Shown here: one piece after another, positions 7,627 to 15,065 of the stretch
Position numbering within the stretch: the first letter of the stretch is position 1
How the letters are laid out: each line of letters opens with the position of its first letter
From: Bacteroidota bacterium
GTDB lineage: Bacteria; Bacteroidota; Ignavibacteria; Ignavibacteriales; Melioribacteraceae
Direction: 5' to 3'
Assembly: GCA_023453125.1 (NCBI GenBank)
Contig: JAEXUB010000138.1
Location: 1-15,065, forward strand
DNA: 15,065 nt
Program-made: the position numbers and the translations under genes
Notes under the pieces: model-generated
The model's input: only the letters and a program-made list of their open reading frames with translations
Told to the model about the DNA's origin: nothing
The model's database searches: none

Positions 7627-8991
7627 ATGCCCAAAGTTCTAATTATTGACGACAATACAGACATTTTACTTGCCTTAAAACTGCTTCTTAAACCATATGT
7701 TTCCGTGGTCATTACGGAAAATAATCCTGAAAACATTTATTCGCACCTGAGAAATGAATCATTCGACGTAATTTTTCTGGATATGAATTATTCAAAAGAC
7801 ACAACAAGCGGACAGGAAGGATTTTACTGGCTGAACGAGATAACCAAACTTGACCCTAAAGCTGTAGTCATACTAATTACAGCCTACGGAGATGTTGATA
7901 TGGCTGTACGGGCAATTAAGGAAGGGGCAATTGATTTTGTTATTAAACCGTGGCAGAATGAAAAACTGCTGGCTACTTTTAATTCCGCTCTCAAACTTAG
8001 AGAATCGCGCGAGGAACTGGAAAAGATTAAGAATAAACAGGGTATCATAAATCAGGAAGCTACAAACGGATTAAACGAAATAATTGGCGTTTCACAACCG
8101 ATGCAGAAGGTCTTTAAAACAATCAGAAAAGTGGCAAATACAGATGCAAATGTTTTAATTTTGGGAGAAAATGGAACAGGCAAGGAACTTGTTGCCCGCG
8201 CTCTTCATAATAATTCCAATAGAGCTAAAGAGGTTTTCGTAAATGTTGATATCGGCTCTCTTTCCCAATCCCTTTTTGAAAGTGAACTTTTCGGATATAT
8301 TAAAGGGGCTTTCACTGATGCAAAAGAAGATAGAATGGGAAGATTTGAACTTGCAAGCGGAGGCACCCTCTTTCTTGATGAGATAGGAAACCTCTCCCTT
8401 GATATGCAGTCAAAAATTCTAAAGGCCATTCAGAATAAAGAGGTTTTCAGAGTCGGTTCTTCCAAGGCCATTCCGGTTGACTGCAGGATTGTGTGCGCCA
8501 CAAACGTTCCGGTATATGAATATGCCTCTGCAAATAAATTCAGACAGGATCTGCTATACAGAATAAATACCGTAGAAATACATCTCCCTCCCTTAAGAGA
8601 AAGAGACGGCGACATAGATTTGCTCGCGGAACATTTTCTTAATCTTTATAAGAGAAAATATAATAAGCCCGAGCTTCAATTTGACCCCTCTACACTTAGG
8701 TATTTTAATAATTATGAATGGCCCGGCAATATTAGGGAGCTTCAGCACGCGATAGAAAGAAGCGTTATTCTATGCGAATCGGACGAATTAAAATTATCCG
8801 ACATTTCTCTTATTCCAAACGGCAGTAATCAGAATGAAGGACAGTTCAGAACAATGAACCTTGAAGAGATTGAAAAACAGATGATCCGGAAAGCATTGCT
8901 CAAGTTCGAAGGCAATTTATCCAAAGCAGCCAGGGAACTTGGCCTAACCAGAACTTCATTATACCGAAGGATTGAAAAACATGGGCTATAA
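7627..8991 (+). CDS. NtrC-family sigma-54-dependent response regulator
   Basis: A 454-residue activator with three domains. The receiver (1-125) has Asp8/Asp9 for metal binding, Asp52 as phosphoacceptor in 'IFLDMNY', Thr85 and Lys107. The AAA+ domain (about 151-385) has Walker A 'GENGTGKE' (180-187), a sigma-54 contact loop 'GAFTDA' (227-232), Walker B 'TLFLDEIG' (247-254), arginine-finger region 'FRQDLLYR' (305-312), 'PPLRER' (321-326) and 'WPGNIREL' (365-372). The C-terminal Fis-type helix-turn-helix (about 412-452) ends 'AARELGLTRTSLYRRIEKHG'. On phosphorylation such proteins hydrolyse ATP to remodel the sigma-54 holoenzyme. The contact loop has Asp where the canonical GAFTGA has Gly, with Phe and Thr retained. 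Its obvious target is the divergent promoter at 7436-7452. The partner kinase overlaps its 3' end. Confidence 0.96.
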   Translation: MPKVLIIDDNTDILLALKLLLKPYVSVVITENNPENIYSHLRNESFDVIFLDMNYSKDTTSGQEGFYWLNEITKLDPKAVVILITAYGDVDMAVRAIKEGAIDFVIKPWQNEKLLATFNSALKLRESREELEKIKNKQGIINQEATNGLNEIIGVSQPMQKVFKTIRKVANTDANVLILGENGTGKELVARALHNNSNRAKEVFVNVDIGSLSQSLFESELFGYIKGAFTDAKEDRMGRFELASGGTLFLDEIGNLSLDMQSKILKAIQNKEVFRVGSSKAIPVDCRIVCATNVPVYEYASANKFRQDLLYRINTVEIHLPPLRERDGDIDLLAEHFLNLYKRKYNKPELQFDPSTLRYFNNYEWPGNIRELQHAIERSVILCESDELKLSDISLIPNGSNQNEGQFRTMNLEEIEKQMIRKALLKFEGNLSKAARELGLTRTSLYRRIEKHGL

Positions 8992-10312
8992 TTTCACTCT
9001 TCGACTTGCAATCCGAATTGCTTTTATTGCCCTTACTTCATTTGCAGCTTCGGCATATTTTTATTCCGCTAAATATGAAGCATTCGGAATTATTGCCGCA
9101 TTATCTGCACTTCAGATTATTCTGCTAATAAAATTCATAAACCGCTCAAATAAACAGGTTACTGATTTTGTGAAGGGAATAAATTATGCAGACTATACTC
9201 AGAATATTAAATTTGACCGGCTTGGAGGAAACTTTGCCGAACTCGCCGGCGAAATGGAAAAACTAGTAAATAAGATTAAAGATGCGCGCTTTGAGAAAGA
9301 AGAATATCTGCGCTACCTGCAGACTATTGTTGAACATATTGGAATTGGACTCATTTCCTTTGACGCAGACGGCCGCGTGGAAATTATGAATAAGGGGGCT
9401 AAAAAAATACTCAAAGTCCAGCACCTCCAGAACATATCATCACTTGACGATTTCCATAAAGGGCTTGGCACCTATTTCTTTCAGATTACTCCGGGACAGA
9501 AGGGCTTATTCAAATTATCCATAGGGACCGAAGATATTCAATTAATGGTGCAGGGTACCGGATTCCGTATGAAAAACGATTCTCATAAGCTGATATCTTT
9601 TTATAATATACTTGCGGAACTGGAAGAAAATGAAATTGAAGCCTGGCAGAAACTAACACGCGTTCTGACACACGAAATAATGAATTCAACAGCTCCTATC
9701 TCCTCTCTCACCTCAACTGCTCTGGAATTACTGGGTAATAACAGCAAAAACATGCCGCAGGATATCTTGAAGGATATTAACGATGCATTGGATACTATCC
9801 GTAAAAGAAGCGACGGGTTGACTGCATTCGTAAATAAATTCAGGGATATTTCAAAGATTTACAAGCCTAATCTTCAAACAATTAAGGTTGGCGAATTATT
9901 TTATAATGTCAGGCTGCTCACTGCACAGAATCTCGCTTCAAATAATATACGCATTTCTGCATCGGTTGAACCGGAAGAAATGGAACTGATTGCCGATCCG
10001 AATCTTTTTATTCAGGTTATCATAAATCTTATATACAATTCCGTTCAGGCTATTGGAGAGTCGAAAGAGGGAATAATCGGCTTGTCCGCTCAGATCAACG
10101 ATCAGGGAAAGGCTCTGATTCAGGTTTCCGATAATGGCCCCGGCATAAGCCCGAATTTGCTTGATAAGATTTTCATTCCTTTCTTTACCACAAAGTCTAA
10201 TGGCTCGGGAATAGGTTTAAGTATTTCTCAAAGCATAATACGCGCGCACGGAGGTACAATCAGGGTCAGGTCAAATGAAGGCAGCGGAACTGTTTTTTCT
10301 ATAACACTTTGA
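8981..10312 (+). CDS. Two-component sensor histidine kinase (PAS-HisKA-HATPase, NtrY/AtoS-like)
   Basis: A 443-residue membrane kinase, cognate to the regulator just upstream. Two transmembrane helices (about 8-28 and 34-54) are separated by only about five residues. A coiled linker (about 55-112) and a PAS-like domain (about 113-215, 'IVEHIGIGLISFDADGRV') follow. The H-box 'THEIMNSTAPISSL' contains His231. The catalytic domain has N-box 'NLIYNSVQA' (349-357), G1 'DNGPGI' (384-389), F-box 'PFFTTKSNG' and G2 'GSGIGLSI' (408-415). All key residues are present. The start is ATG 8981, with AAGGA about 9 nt upstream inside the regulator gene. An in-frame TTG at 8972 lies too close to that element. 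The 11-base overlap with the regulator implies translational coupling. Downstream, an 87-bp convergent gap separates it from the GH95 gene. Confidence 0.93.
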   Translation: MGYNFTLRLAIRIAFIALTSFAASAYFYSAKYEAFGIIAALSALQIILLIKFINRSNKQVTDFVKGINYADYTQNIKFDRLGGNFAELAGEMEKLVNKIKDARFEKEEYLRYLQTIVEHIGIGLISFDADGRVEIMNKGAKKILKVQHLQNISSLDDFHKGLGTYFFQITPGQKGLFKLSIGTEDIQLMVQGTGFRMKNDSHKLISFYNILAELEENEIEAWQKLTRVLTHEIMNSTAPISSLTSTALELLGNNSKNMPQDILKDINDALDTIRKRSDGLTAFVNKFRDISKIYKPNLQTIKVGELFYNVRLLTAQNLASNNIRISASVEPEEMELIADPNLFIQVIINLIYNSVQAIGESKEGIIGLSAQINDQGKALIQVSDNGPGISPNLLDKIFIPFFTTKSNGSGIGLSISQSIIRAHGGTIRVRSNEGSGTVFSITL

Positions 10313-10399
10313 TTAGTGCAAAATTATAAAGAACTTTTCATTTGCCGGAAGAATAGTATCTAACACCTGACTATCGAAAACAAACCTCGAATATTTATT

Positions 10400-12856
10400 C
10401 TACTCAATTACTATCAAATAAACATTATTCTTTTCGGTTTCAAAACTTATCTTCCCATTCGCCTCTTTAATAGTTTTAACTTCTTTTCCGCCGCATAATA
10501 CTTTCACTGGCTGTTTTAGAAGAAGAGTGCACTTCGCGCCCGCCTTGGAAACTATTGAGCCGGATATCAGCTTTCCCTCTTTCCATTTTGCCGATATTTC
10601 AAAATTGCCTCTTGCTTTAATTCCGGAGAACTCCCCTTCATTCCAATCATCCGGAAGAGCCGGCAGCAGTTCTATTGCCCCTTCGTGGGATTGAATAAGC
10701 ATTTCAGTAATACCGGCAGTCATTCCGAATGTACCGTCAACCTGCATTGCCGAAAAACATTTTGCGAACAACTGGGGCAAACATTGTTCCTTATAATATT
10801 CTTTCAGTACCTTATTGCTCCTGTTTCCATCCTTAAGTCTGGCCCATAAAGACACTTTCCAGGCACGGCTCCATCCGGCTCCTCCGTCCCCTCTTTGTTC
10901 AAGTACATTTTTAAGAGGAGTTATAAAATCGGGGGTTTTATTTAGCGAGAATACATTTCCCGGATATAATCCATACATATGAGAAGCGTGCCTGTGCTGC
11001 TTTTCAAGCTGTTCATAATCCTCAGCCCATTCCTGAAGCTCCCCTTTTTTATTTATTTGAGGAGGGACAAGTTTCTTTCTAACTTCCATTGCCTTTCCGG
11101 CGAATTCCGCGTCCCTATTCAATATCCGCGCTGCTTCAATGTAATAGCCGAACAAGTCGGTCAATATCTGCATATCAATTGATGAGCCGTAGCAGATAGT
11201 TGTGCCCGGACAGATTGAACCTGTCGTCTCGTCGAAGAAAGGTTTATTTCCGTTGCCTGCCGGAAAATTCTCCGGGGAGGTTGAAGGATTTGTTACAAGC
11301 CATTTGCCGTTCGGATGCAGGGTAAGAAAATCAATAAAAAATTCCACCGAGCCTTTTATAACCGGATAGACTTCTTTCAGATATTCTTTATCCAATGTAA
11401 ACAGGTAGTGTTCCCAGAGATGAGTTGTAAGCCAGGCGCCCCCGACAGTAAAAGTGCCCCATAGAGGACCGTCCATCGGTGCGGCGACTCTCCACAAGTC
11501 TGTATTCTGGTGAAACACCCATCCCTTTTTGCCGTAATGCTCTTTTGCAACCTGAGAACCCTGATCGGTAAGTTCCTTAACCATTTTTATTAATGGTTCC
11601 GCGCATTCGCTCAGATTCCCGGTTTCAACAGGCCAGTAGTTCATTTCGGTATTGATGTTGGTTGTATATTTTGAATCCCACGATGGGTTCTGGTCCTGAT
11701 TCCAGATTCCCTGAAGATTGGCCGGCTGTGAACCGGGCCTTGAGGAGGAAATCATTATATACCTTCCGAACTGATATGCCAGGGCTGCAAGAGAGGGATC
11801 GGCATTGGCAGCCCCGTTTTTAATTCTTTCATTTGTGGGGAGAAATGAATTCTCAGAATTCTGCAGTTTCATTTCAACTCTATTAAAAAACCGGTTGTAA
11901 TCTTTAACCGCTTCTTTGAACAAATCATCAGGGCTTTTGCCTGAAATCTTTTTAAATACAGTTTCTACTCTTTTTTTTGGATTGCCGCTTACATCCTTAT
12001 AATTAACAAAATTTGTAGCCGCCGTGAAATACAATATAACACTGTCGCAATTTTCCGCATAGAGCGATTCATAATCGGTATATATTCTCCCCCCGGTGTT
12101 AACAGCCCTAATTTGTGCCTCGTATCTCAGTTTTCCTTCCACTCCAAGATAATCAGCTGACTTGCCGGTAAGCTTTAAAGCGCGTTCTCCGGAACTGTCC
12201 ATTCTGAAATAATCGGTGGCGTAATTGGAATGGGTTTGATTCCTTACCCCTCTTAGATTTACCCTAAAACTTAGCGCCCCGGGTTTATCGGCAGTAAGCC
12301 TCACTATAATCACCTGACCGGGAGCCGAGGCAATTATCTCCCTTTTGTATTTTATCCCGTTGTTTAAATATTCTGTGCCTGTTATACCTGTCTCAAGATC
12401 GAGCCATCTCTTATAACCGGAAATGTTTTTATGATTAAATGAAATTATTAAATCGGCAAGGCTCTGGTATTTCATCTGCTCAACAGGATAACCCATTAAA
12501 TATCTTCCGAACAATTTATTCGCTTCAAAGATCCTCCCTTCAAATACCATTTTCTGTATTTCGGGAAGCATCTTCCCCCCTCCTTTAACAACAGTTGAAT
12601 AGGGGCCTCCGCTCCAATAGGTGGATTCATTCAGCTGAATTCTTTCCTCATCCGTTTTGCCGAATACCATTGCACCGAGATTTCCGTTTCCAACCGGAAG
12701 CGCCTCATCCCATTTGGCAGCCGGGGCATTATACCAGAGCAGCGTTGAGGTATTATAATTCTTTGAGGCTATGTCCTGCGGAATGTCTCTCTGAGCATTT
12801 GCATCAGAAAAAAATACAAAAAGCGAAATTATTACAACTGAATAAATATGTTTCAT
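10400..12856 (-). CDS. Glycoside hydrolase family 95 enzyme (alpha-L-fucosidase or alpha-L-galactosidase)
   Basis: An 818-residue exported glycosidase, full length for GH95. A Sec signal peptide ends 'SDANA|QRD' (cleavage after residue 21). The N-terminal beta-sandwich begins at 'LLWYNAPAAKWDEALPVGNG' (39-58) with 'IQLNESTYWSGGP' (73-85), typical of the family. The (alpha/alpha)6 barrel spans about 310-715, and a beta domain closes the protein (about 725-818). By alignment from memory with Bifidobacterium AfcA, the general acid is Glu529 in 'NPSTSPENFP', the Asn pair is Asn400/Asn402 in 'YTTNINTEMNYW', and Asp707 lies in 'MQVDGTFG'. All are present. The residue two before Asn400 is Thr398, where AfcA has His; this may favour L-galactosides. 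It acts outside the cytoplasm, probably in the periplasm, since it has neither a lipobox nor a T9SS tail. The start is ATG 12856 with GGTGGGG just upstream. Confidence 0.93.
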   Translation of the reverse strand: MKHIYSVVIISLFVFFSDANAQRDIPQDIASKNYNTSTLLWYNAPAAKWDEALPVGNGNLGAMVFGKTDEERIQLNESTYWSGGPYSTVVKGGGKMLPEIQKMVFEGRIFEANKLFGRYLMGYPVEQMKYQSLADLIISFNHKNISGYKRWLDLETGITGTEYLNNGIKYKREIIASAPGQVIIVRLTADKPGALSFRVNLRGVRNQTHSNYATDYFRMDSSGERALKLTGKSADYLGVEGKLRYEAQIRAVNTGGRIYTDYESLYAENCDSVILYFTAATNFVNYKDVSGNPKKRVETVFKKISGKSPDDLFKEAVKDYNRFFNRVEMKLQNSENSFLPTNERIKNGAANADPSLAALAYQFGRYIMISSSRPGSQPANLQGIWNQDQNPSWDSKYTTNINTEMNYWPVETGNLSECAEPLIKMVKELTDQGSQVAKEHYGKKGWVFHQNTDLWRVAAPMDGPLWGTFTVGGAWLTTHLWEHYLFTLDKEYLKEVYPVIKGSVEFFIDFLTLHPNGKWLVTNPSTSPENFPAGNGNKPFFDETTGSICPGTTICYGSSIDMQILTDLFGYYIEAARILNRDAEFAGKAMEVRKKLVPPQINKKGELQEWAEDYEQLEKQHRHASHMYGLYPGNVFSLNKTPDFITPLKNVLEQRGDGGAGWSRAWKVSLWARLKDGNRSNKVLKEYYKEQCLPQLFAKCFSAMQVDGTFGMTAGITEMLIQSHEGAIELLPALPDDWNEGEFSGIKARGNFEISAKWKEGKLISGSIVSKAGAKCTLLLKQPVKVLCGGKEVKTIKEANGKISFETEKNNVYLIVIE

Positions 12857-12914
12857 TGCCCCACCGTATTTATTATATATGATAATATAATCAAACAGCT
12901 GAATTGATTTATTT

Positions 12915-12950
12915 AAAAAATTAGTTTCACCCGGAATTTCCGGATGGTGA
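12915..12950 (-). terminator. Probable intrinsic terminator after the T9SS gene
   Basis: On the minus strand, 28 nt past the stop of the T9SS gene, a hairpin is formed by TCACC (12946-12950 read in reverse) pairing with GGTGA (12927-12931), with an inner TCCGG/CCGGA-type stem around 12932-12942 and a 3-base bulge. A run of six T (12915-12920 in reverse) follows after a short AT-rich spacer. The spacing between stem and T-run (about 6 nt) is longer than ideal. The same 121-bp gap must also hold the promoter of the GH95 gene. AT-rich TATAAT (12872-12877, minus) is a candidate -10 box there, but I see no well-spaced -35. Confidence 0.4.
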
Positions 12951-12977
12951 GTAAAAAAATGCCCGCCCAGAAAGCTT

Positions 12978-15065
12978 TTATTTTATCAGAATCATTTTCT
13001 TCTGCATTGCAAAACCCCCGGCTCTTATTGTATAGAAATATATTCCGCTGGGGAGATGCCCCGCATCAAATTTCACCTGGTAGTACCCGGGGGACTTTTC
13101 CCCTTCGGCAAAAAAGCATAGTTCCCTTCCGAGCCCGTCGTATATCCTTATATTAACCTCCGCGGCTTCAGGCAATGAATATTTAATTGTGGTAACAGGA
13201 TTGAATGGATTAGGATAATTCTGATACAATCTATATTCTGTCGGCAGTTCCTCTTCTTTTTCAGTTGCAATAACCGAAGTGGTTGTAAACCTTCTAACCG
13301 AAGACCAGGGGCTTGTAATTGCGCCGCTTACTGCCTGCACTCTCCAGAAATATATGGTGCTTAGAGAAAGGGAGCTCGTCAATGTCTTTGTTGTATCTGT
13401 TATCCCCGTTAAGTTCACCACCGGACTGCTCCAATTGCTCACTGAGGTTCCCACCTGCAATGTATATGAAGCAGAGCCGCTTACTCTTCCCCACGAGAAG
13501 GCAGGTTTCTGGGAAACGTTTGTCCTGTTATCGGTAGGGTTTATCAGAATGGGTGCCGTAAGGGTCGCCGATTGAGTTGTAAATTCCTTTATCAACCCGT
13601 AAACAGTCCCGAATGTGCCGGTAATTTTCCCCCGGTAATAATATTTTGTATTTGCCGCCAGCCCCGTTATTGAAGCCGTGTAATTTAATGGATTGCTTCC
13701 GGATGCGCTTGCAGGAGAGCCGGAGACTGAGCTTCCCAAAATAGTTGTCAATCCGTATTCAAAGCTCAAAGTACCGGTGTTGCTGTTGGGCATACACCAT
13801 CCCTTAAGAGTAGCCCCCGTCGTTGAAACCCCGCTGACGGTATCGGTCTTCAATATGGGATTGCTGTTATTGAACAAATATTTAGTCGGCTCGGAATTAT
13901 ACTGCGCCGCCCAGAGGTCGGCAAGCTCTTTAATCCCCACCCATTTCATTTTTCCTTCGGAAACATATTTGGCAAAGGAGCGGATTGTAGAACGGAACGC
14001 CTCTTTATCAAGAGAGTTCTGCGTTTGGAATATCGTAGCCGAATAAATTTTCCCCTGTTCAAGCTGTCCGTTCTCCTGCTTAACCAGAAGGTCAAGTACT
14101 CCGTTTATATCGCCGTTTGCGATTCCAACGCAGGTTAGCGGGCCGTTATAATCGTGCACGGTAAATTCCGTCTTGCTTTTAGGCTTCCAGAGCCCGGAGA
14201 ACATTATTGTATCTTCGTTTACGTGCCTGTAAGTTGCCGGAGCGTGAAGTATTTTAGGACGCCATACGTATGAGGGGCTTAATGTAGATGTTACACCATT
14301 CTTAAAGCTGTCGAATAAAAAGCTGTCCGGAGGCGCGGCTATAAATCCCCCAACGGTTACATTCTTATCATTTGTAATTCCCTGCTTATCGAAGAGGTAC
14401 CCCATATCACCGTGGTTATACTTTGAGCCGTGCAGGCAGGCATCCACTTCGAATCCCAAATCTTCGGTTAAATATTTCAGAAGCTTCTTGTTATTAGTTG
14501 CCGCCATCGGAGTATCGTACAGGTCAAGGGCCATAAGGAAATTCCAGTCGGACTCGAAATTGTATTTAACCCCTTCGTCGTAGCACATTTTTGCAAATTC
14601 AGCAACTGCGTTCCTCTGCTCCCAGAAAGCGGTTGTGTTGGTAAGAAAATCGGGGTAGTTTGTATTATCCTCGTAATTAACGTTATGGCTTACCACATTG
14701 ACGTAAACGACCGGCGGAAGGTCGGAGCCGGGAATTTTTCTTGCCGAAGCTGTGCAGAACTGCTTGCCGCTCTTTCCGGCGAGTGTTTCTATCAATGTTG
14801 ATAAATCGGTTATCTCCGCGCTTCCCCAGGAACTGTTGAATCCGGTCAGATAAATTCTTGATTTTTCATATGCCGTTGTGCTGTTCCCTGCCTGAGCCGA
14901 TAAAATCAATGAGTGGTCCGATATGCCCCACGCGGGATAAGTCCAGTGCACTATTGAATAACCGGCAAAGGGATTTCCGTAAGCCGACATACCGCTTCCG
15001 GTTCCAGGCAGCGTTAGACTTGTTTTACTTCGTGTTGAGACCTGCATTACAACCGGGATACCGTT
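12978..15065 (-). CDS. T9SS-exported multidomain protein with two fibronectin-III-like domains (N-terminus outside window)
   Basis: The frame is open to the right edge, so the N-terminus is missing and the ATG at 15047 is internal. In residues counted from that Met, 1-390 form a region I cannot name with certainty. It has 'VVYVNVVSHNVNYED' (113-127), 'YNFESDWNFLMALDLYD' (162-178), 'FEVDACLHGSKYNHGDMGY' (199-217) and 'EGKMKWVGIKELADLW' (364-379). Its His/Asp/Glu clusters and closing helix recall a deacetylase-like or glycosidase-like barrel, but only weakly. Two fibronectin-III-like domains follow (about 397-492, ending 'KEFTTQ'; and 497-591, ending 'RRFTTTS'). The C-terminal type A sorting domain (about 601-689) begins 'LPTEYRLYQNYPNPFNP' and ends 'QKKMILIK'. 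Proteins with this tail cross the outer membrane by type IX secretion and are released or anchored at the surface. The neighbouring GH95 gene suggests a carbohydrate-related role, which is inference. Confidence 0.85.
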   Translation of the reverse strand, partial: NGIPVVMQVSTRSKTSLTLPGTGSGMSAYGNPFAGYSIVHWTYPAWGISDHSLILSAQAGNSTTAYEKSRIYLTGFNSSWGSAEITDLSTLIETLAGKSGKQFCTASARKIPGSDLPPVVYVNVVSHNVNYEDNTNYPDFLTNTTAFWEQRNAVAEFAKMCYDEGVKYNFESDWNFLMALDLYDTPMAATNNKKLLKYLTEDLGFEVDACLHGSKYNHGDMGYLFDKQGITNDKNVTVGGFIAAPPDSFLFDSFKNGVTSTLSPSYVWRPKILHAPATYRHVNEDTIMFSGLWKPKSKTEFTVHDYNGPLTCVGIANGDINGVLDLLVKQENGQLEQGKIYSATIFQTQNSLDKEAFRSTIRSFAKYVSEGKMKWVGIKELADLWAAQYNSEPTKYLFNNSNPILKTDTVSGVSTTGATLKGWCMPNSNTGTLSFEYGLTTILGSSVSGSPASASGSNPLNYTASITGLAANTKYYYRGKITGTFGTVYGLIKEFTTQSATLTAPILINPTDNRTNVSQKPAFSWGRVSGSASYTLQVGTSVSNWSSPVVNLTGITDTTKTLTSSLSLSTIYFWRVQAVSGAITSPWSSVRRFTTTSVIATEKEEELPTEYRLYQNYPNPFNPVTTIKYSLPEAAEVNIRIYDGLGRELCFFAEGEKSPGYYQVKFDAGHLPSGIYFYTIRAGGFAMQKKMILIK

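Noticed and set aside
8972..8980. TTG start at 8972 for the histidine kinase
   Set aside because: The AAGGA element would be directly adjacent to it. ATG 8981 has correct spacing.
10313..10399. Possible bidirectional terminator between the kinase and GH95 genes (GCAAA...TTTGC with an inner AAAG/CTTT)
   Set aside because: Only interrupted AT-rich pairing and no clear T-run at the right distance.
13279..14046. Plus-strand open frames opposite the T9SS gene
   Set aside because: They are antisense to recognisable fibronectin-III-like domains and have no family resemblance or ribosome-binding site.

Overview
The window looks like part of the chromosome of a member of the Bacteroidota/Ignavibacteriota branch. 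The strongest sign is the C-terminus of the protein encoded at the right edge. It carries a type IX secretion (Por) sorting domain of the 'YPNPFNPVTTIKYSLP' type, which is especially common in Ignavibacteria. Other signs agree: a duplicated-FtsX permease of the Bacteroidota style, a loose lipobox, an LVIVD-repeat lipoprotein, a GH95 glycosidase and moderate-to-low GC. I see no tRNA, rRNA, CRISPR array, insertion sequence or phage gene. Gene density is high, and no stretch longer than 300 bases lacks a gene.

Left part (1-2864): the tail of an alpha/beta-hydrolase-type esterase with TPR-like repeats, a small DUF2200 protein on the minus strand, then a plus-strand pair made of a beta-propeller (LVIVD) lipoprotein and a class I SAM-dependent methyltransferase. 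A perfect 8-bp inverted repeat lies about 40 nt upstream of the lipoprotein start.

Centre (2932-10312): a self-contained efflux and regulation module. On the minus strand, in order of transcription, are a membrane-fusion (HlyD/MacA-like) adaptor, an eight-helix MacB/FtsX permease and a LolD/MacB-type ATPase. Diverging from it on the plus strand are an NtrC-family sigma-54 activator and a histidine kinase whose reading frames overlap by 11 bases. The 221-bp gap between the two transcription units holds a textbook sigma-54 promoter (TGGCACG-N4-TTGCA) pointing into the efflux operon. About 95 bp upstream of its predicted transcription start lies a strong compound palindrome that suits the binding site of the activator. 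The module can therefore be read from sequence as a circuit: kinase to NtrC-type regulator to sigma-54 promoter to tripartite ABC exporter. The kinase has almost no periplasmic loop, so it may sense within the membrane or in the cytoplasm. No TolC-like outer-membrane partner is encoded here.

Right part (10400-15065): two minus-strand genes for exported carbohydrate-related proteins. The first is a GH95 family enzyme (alpha-L-fucosidase or alpha-L-galactosidase) with a Sec signal peptide. The second is the 3' two-thirds or more of a large T9SS-exported protein: an N-terminal region I cannot assign firmly, two fibronectin-III-like domains and the sorting domain. A probable intrinsic terminator follows the T9SS gene.
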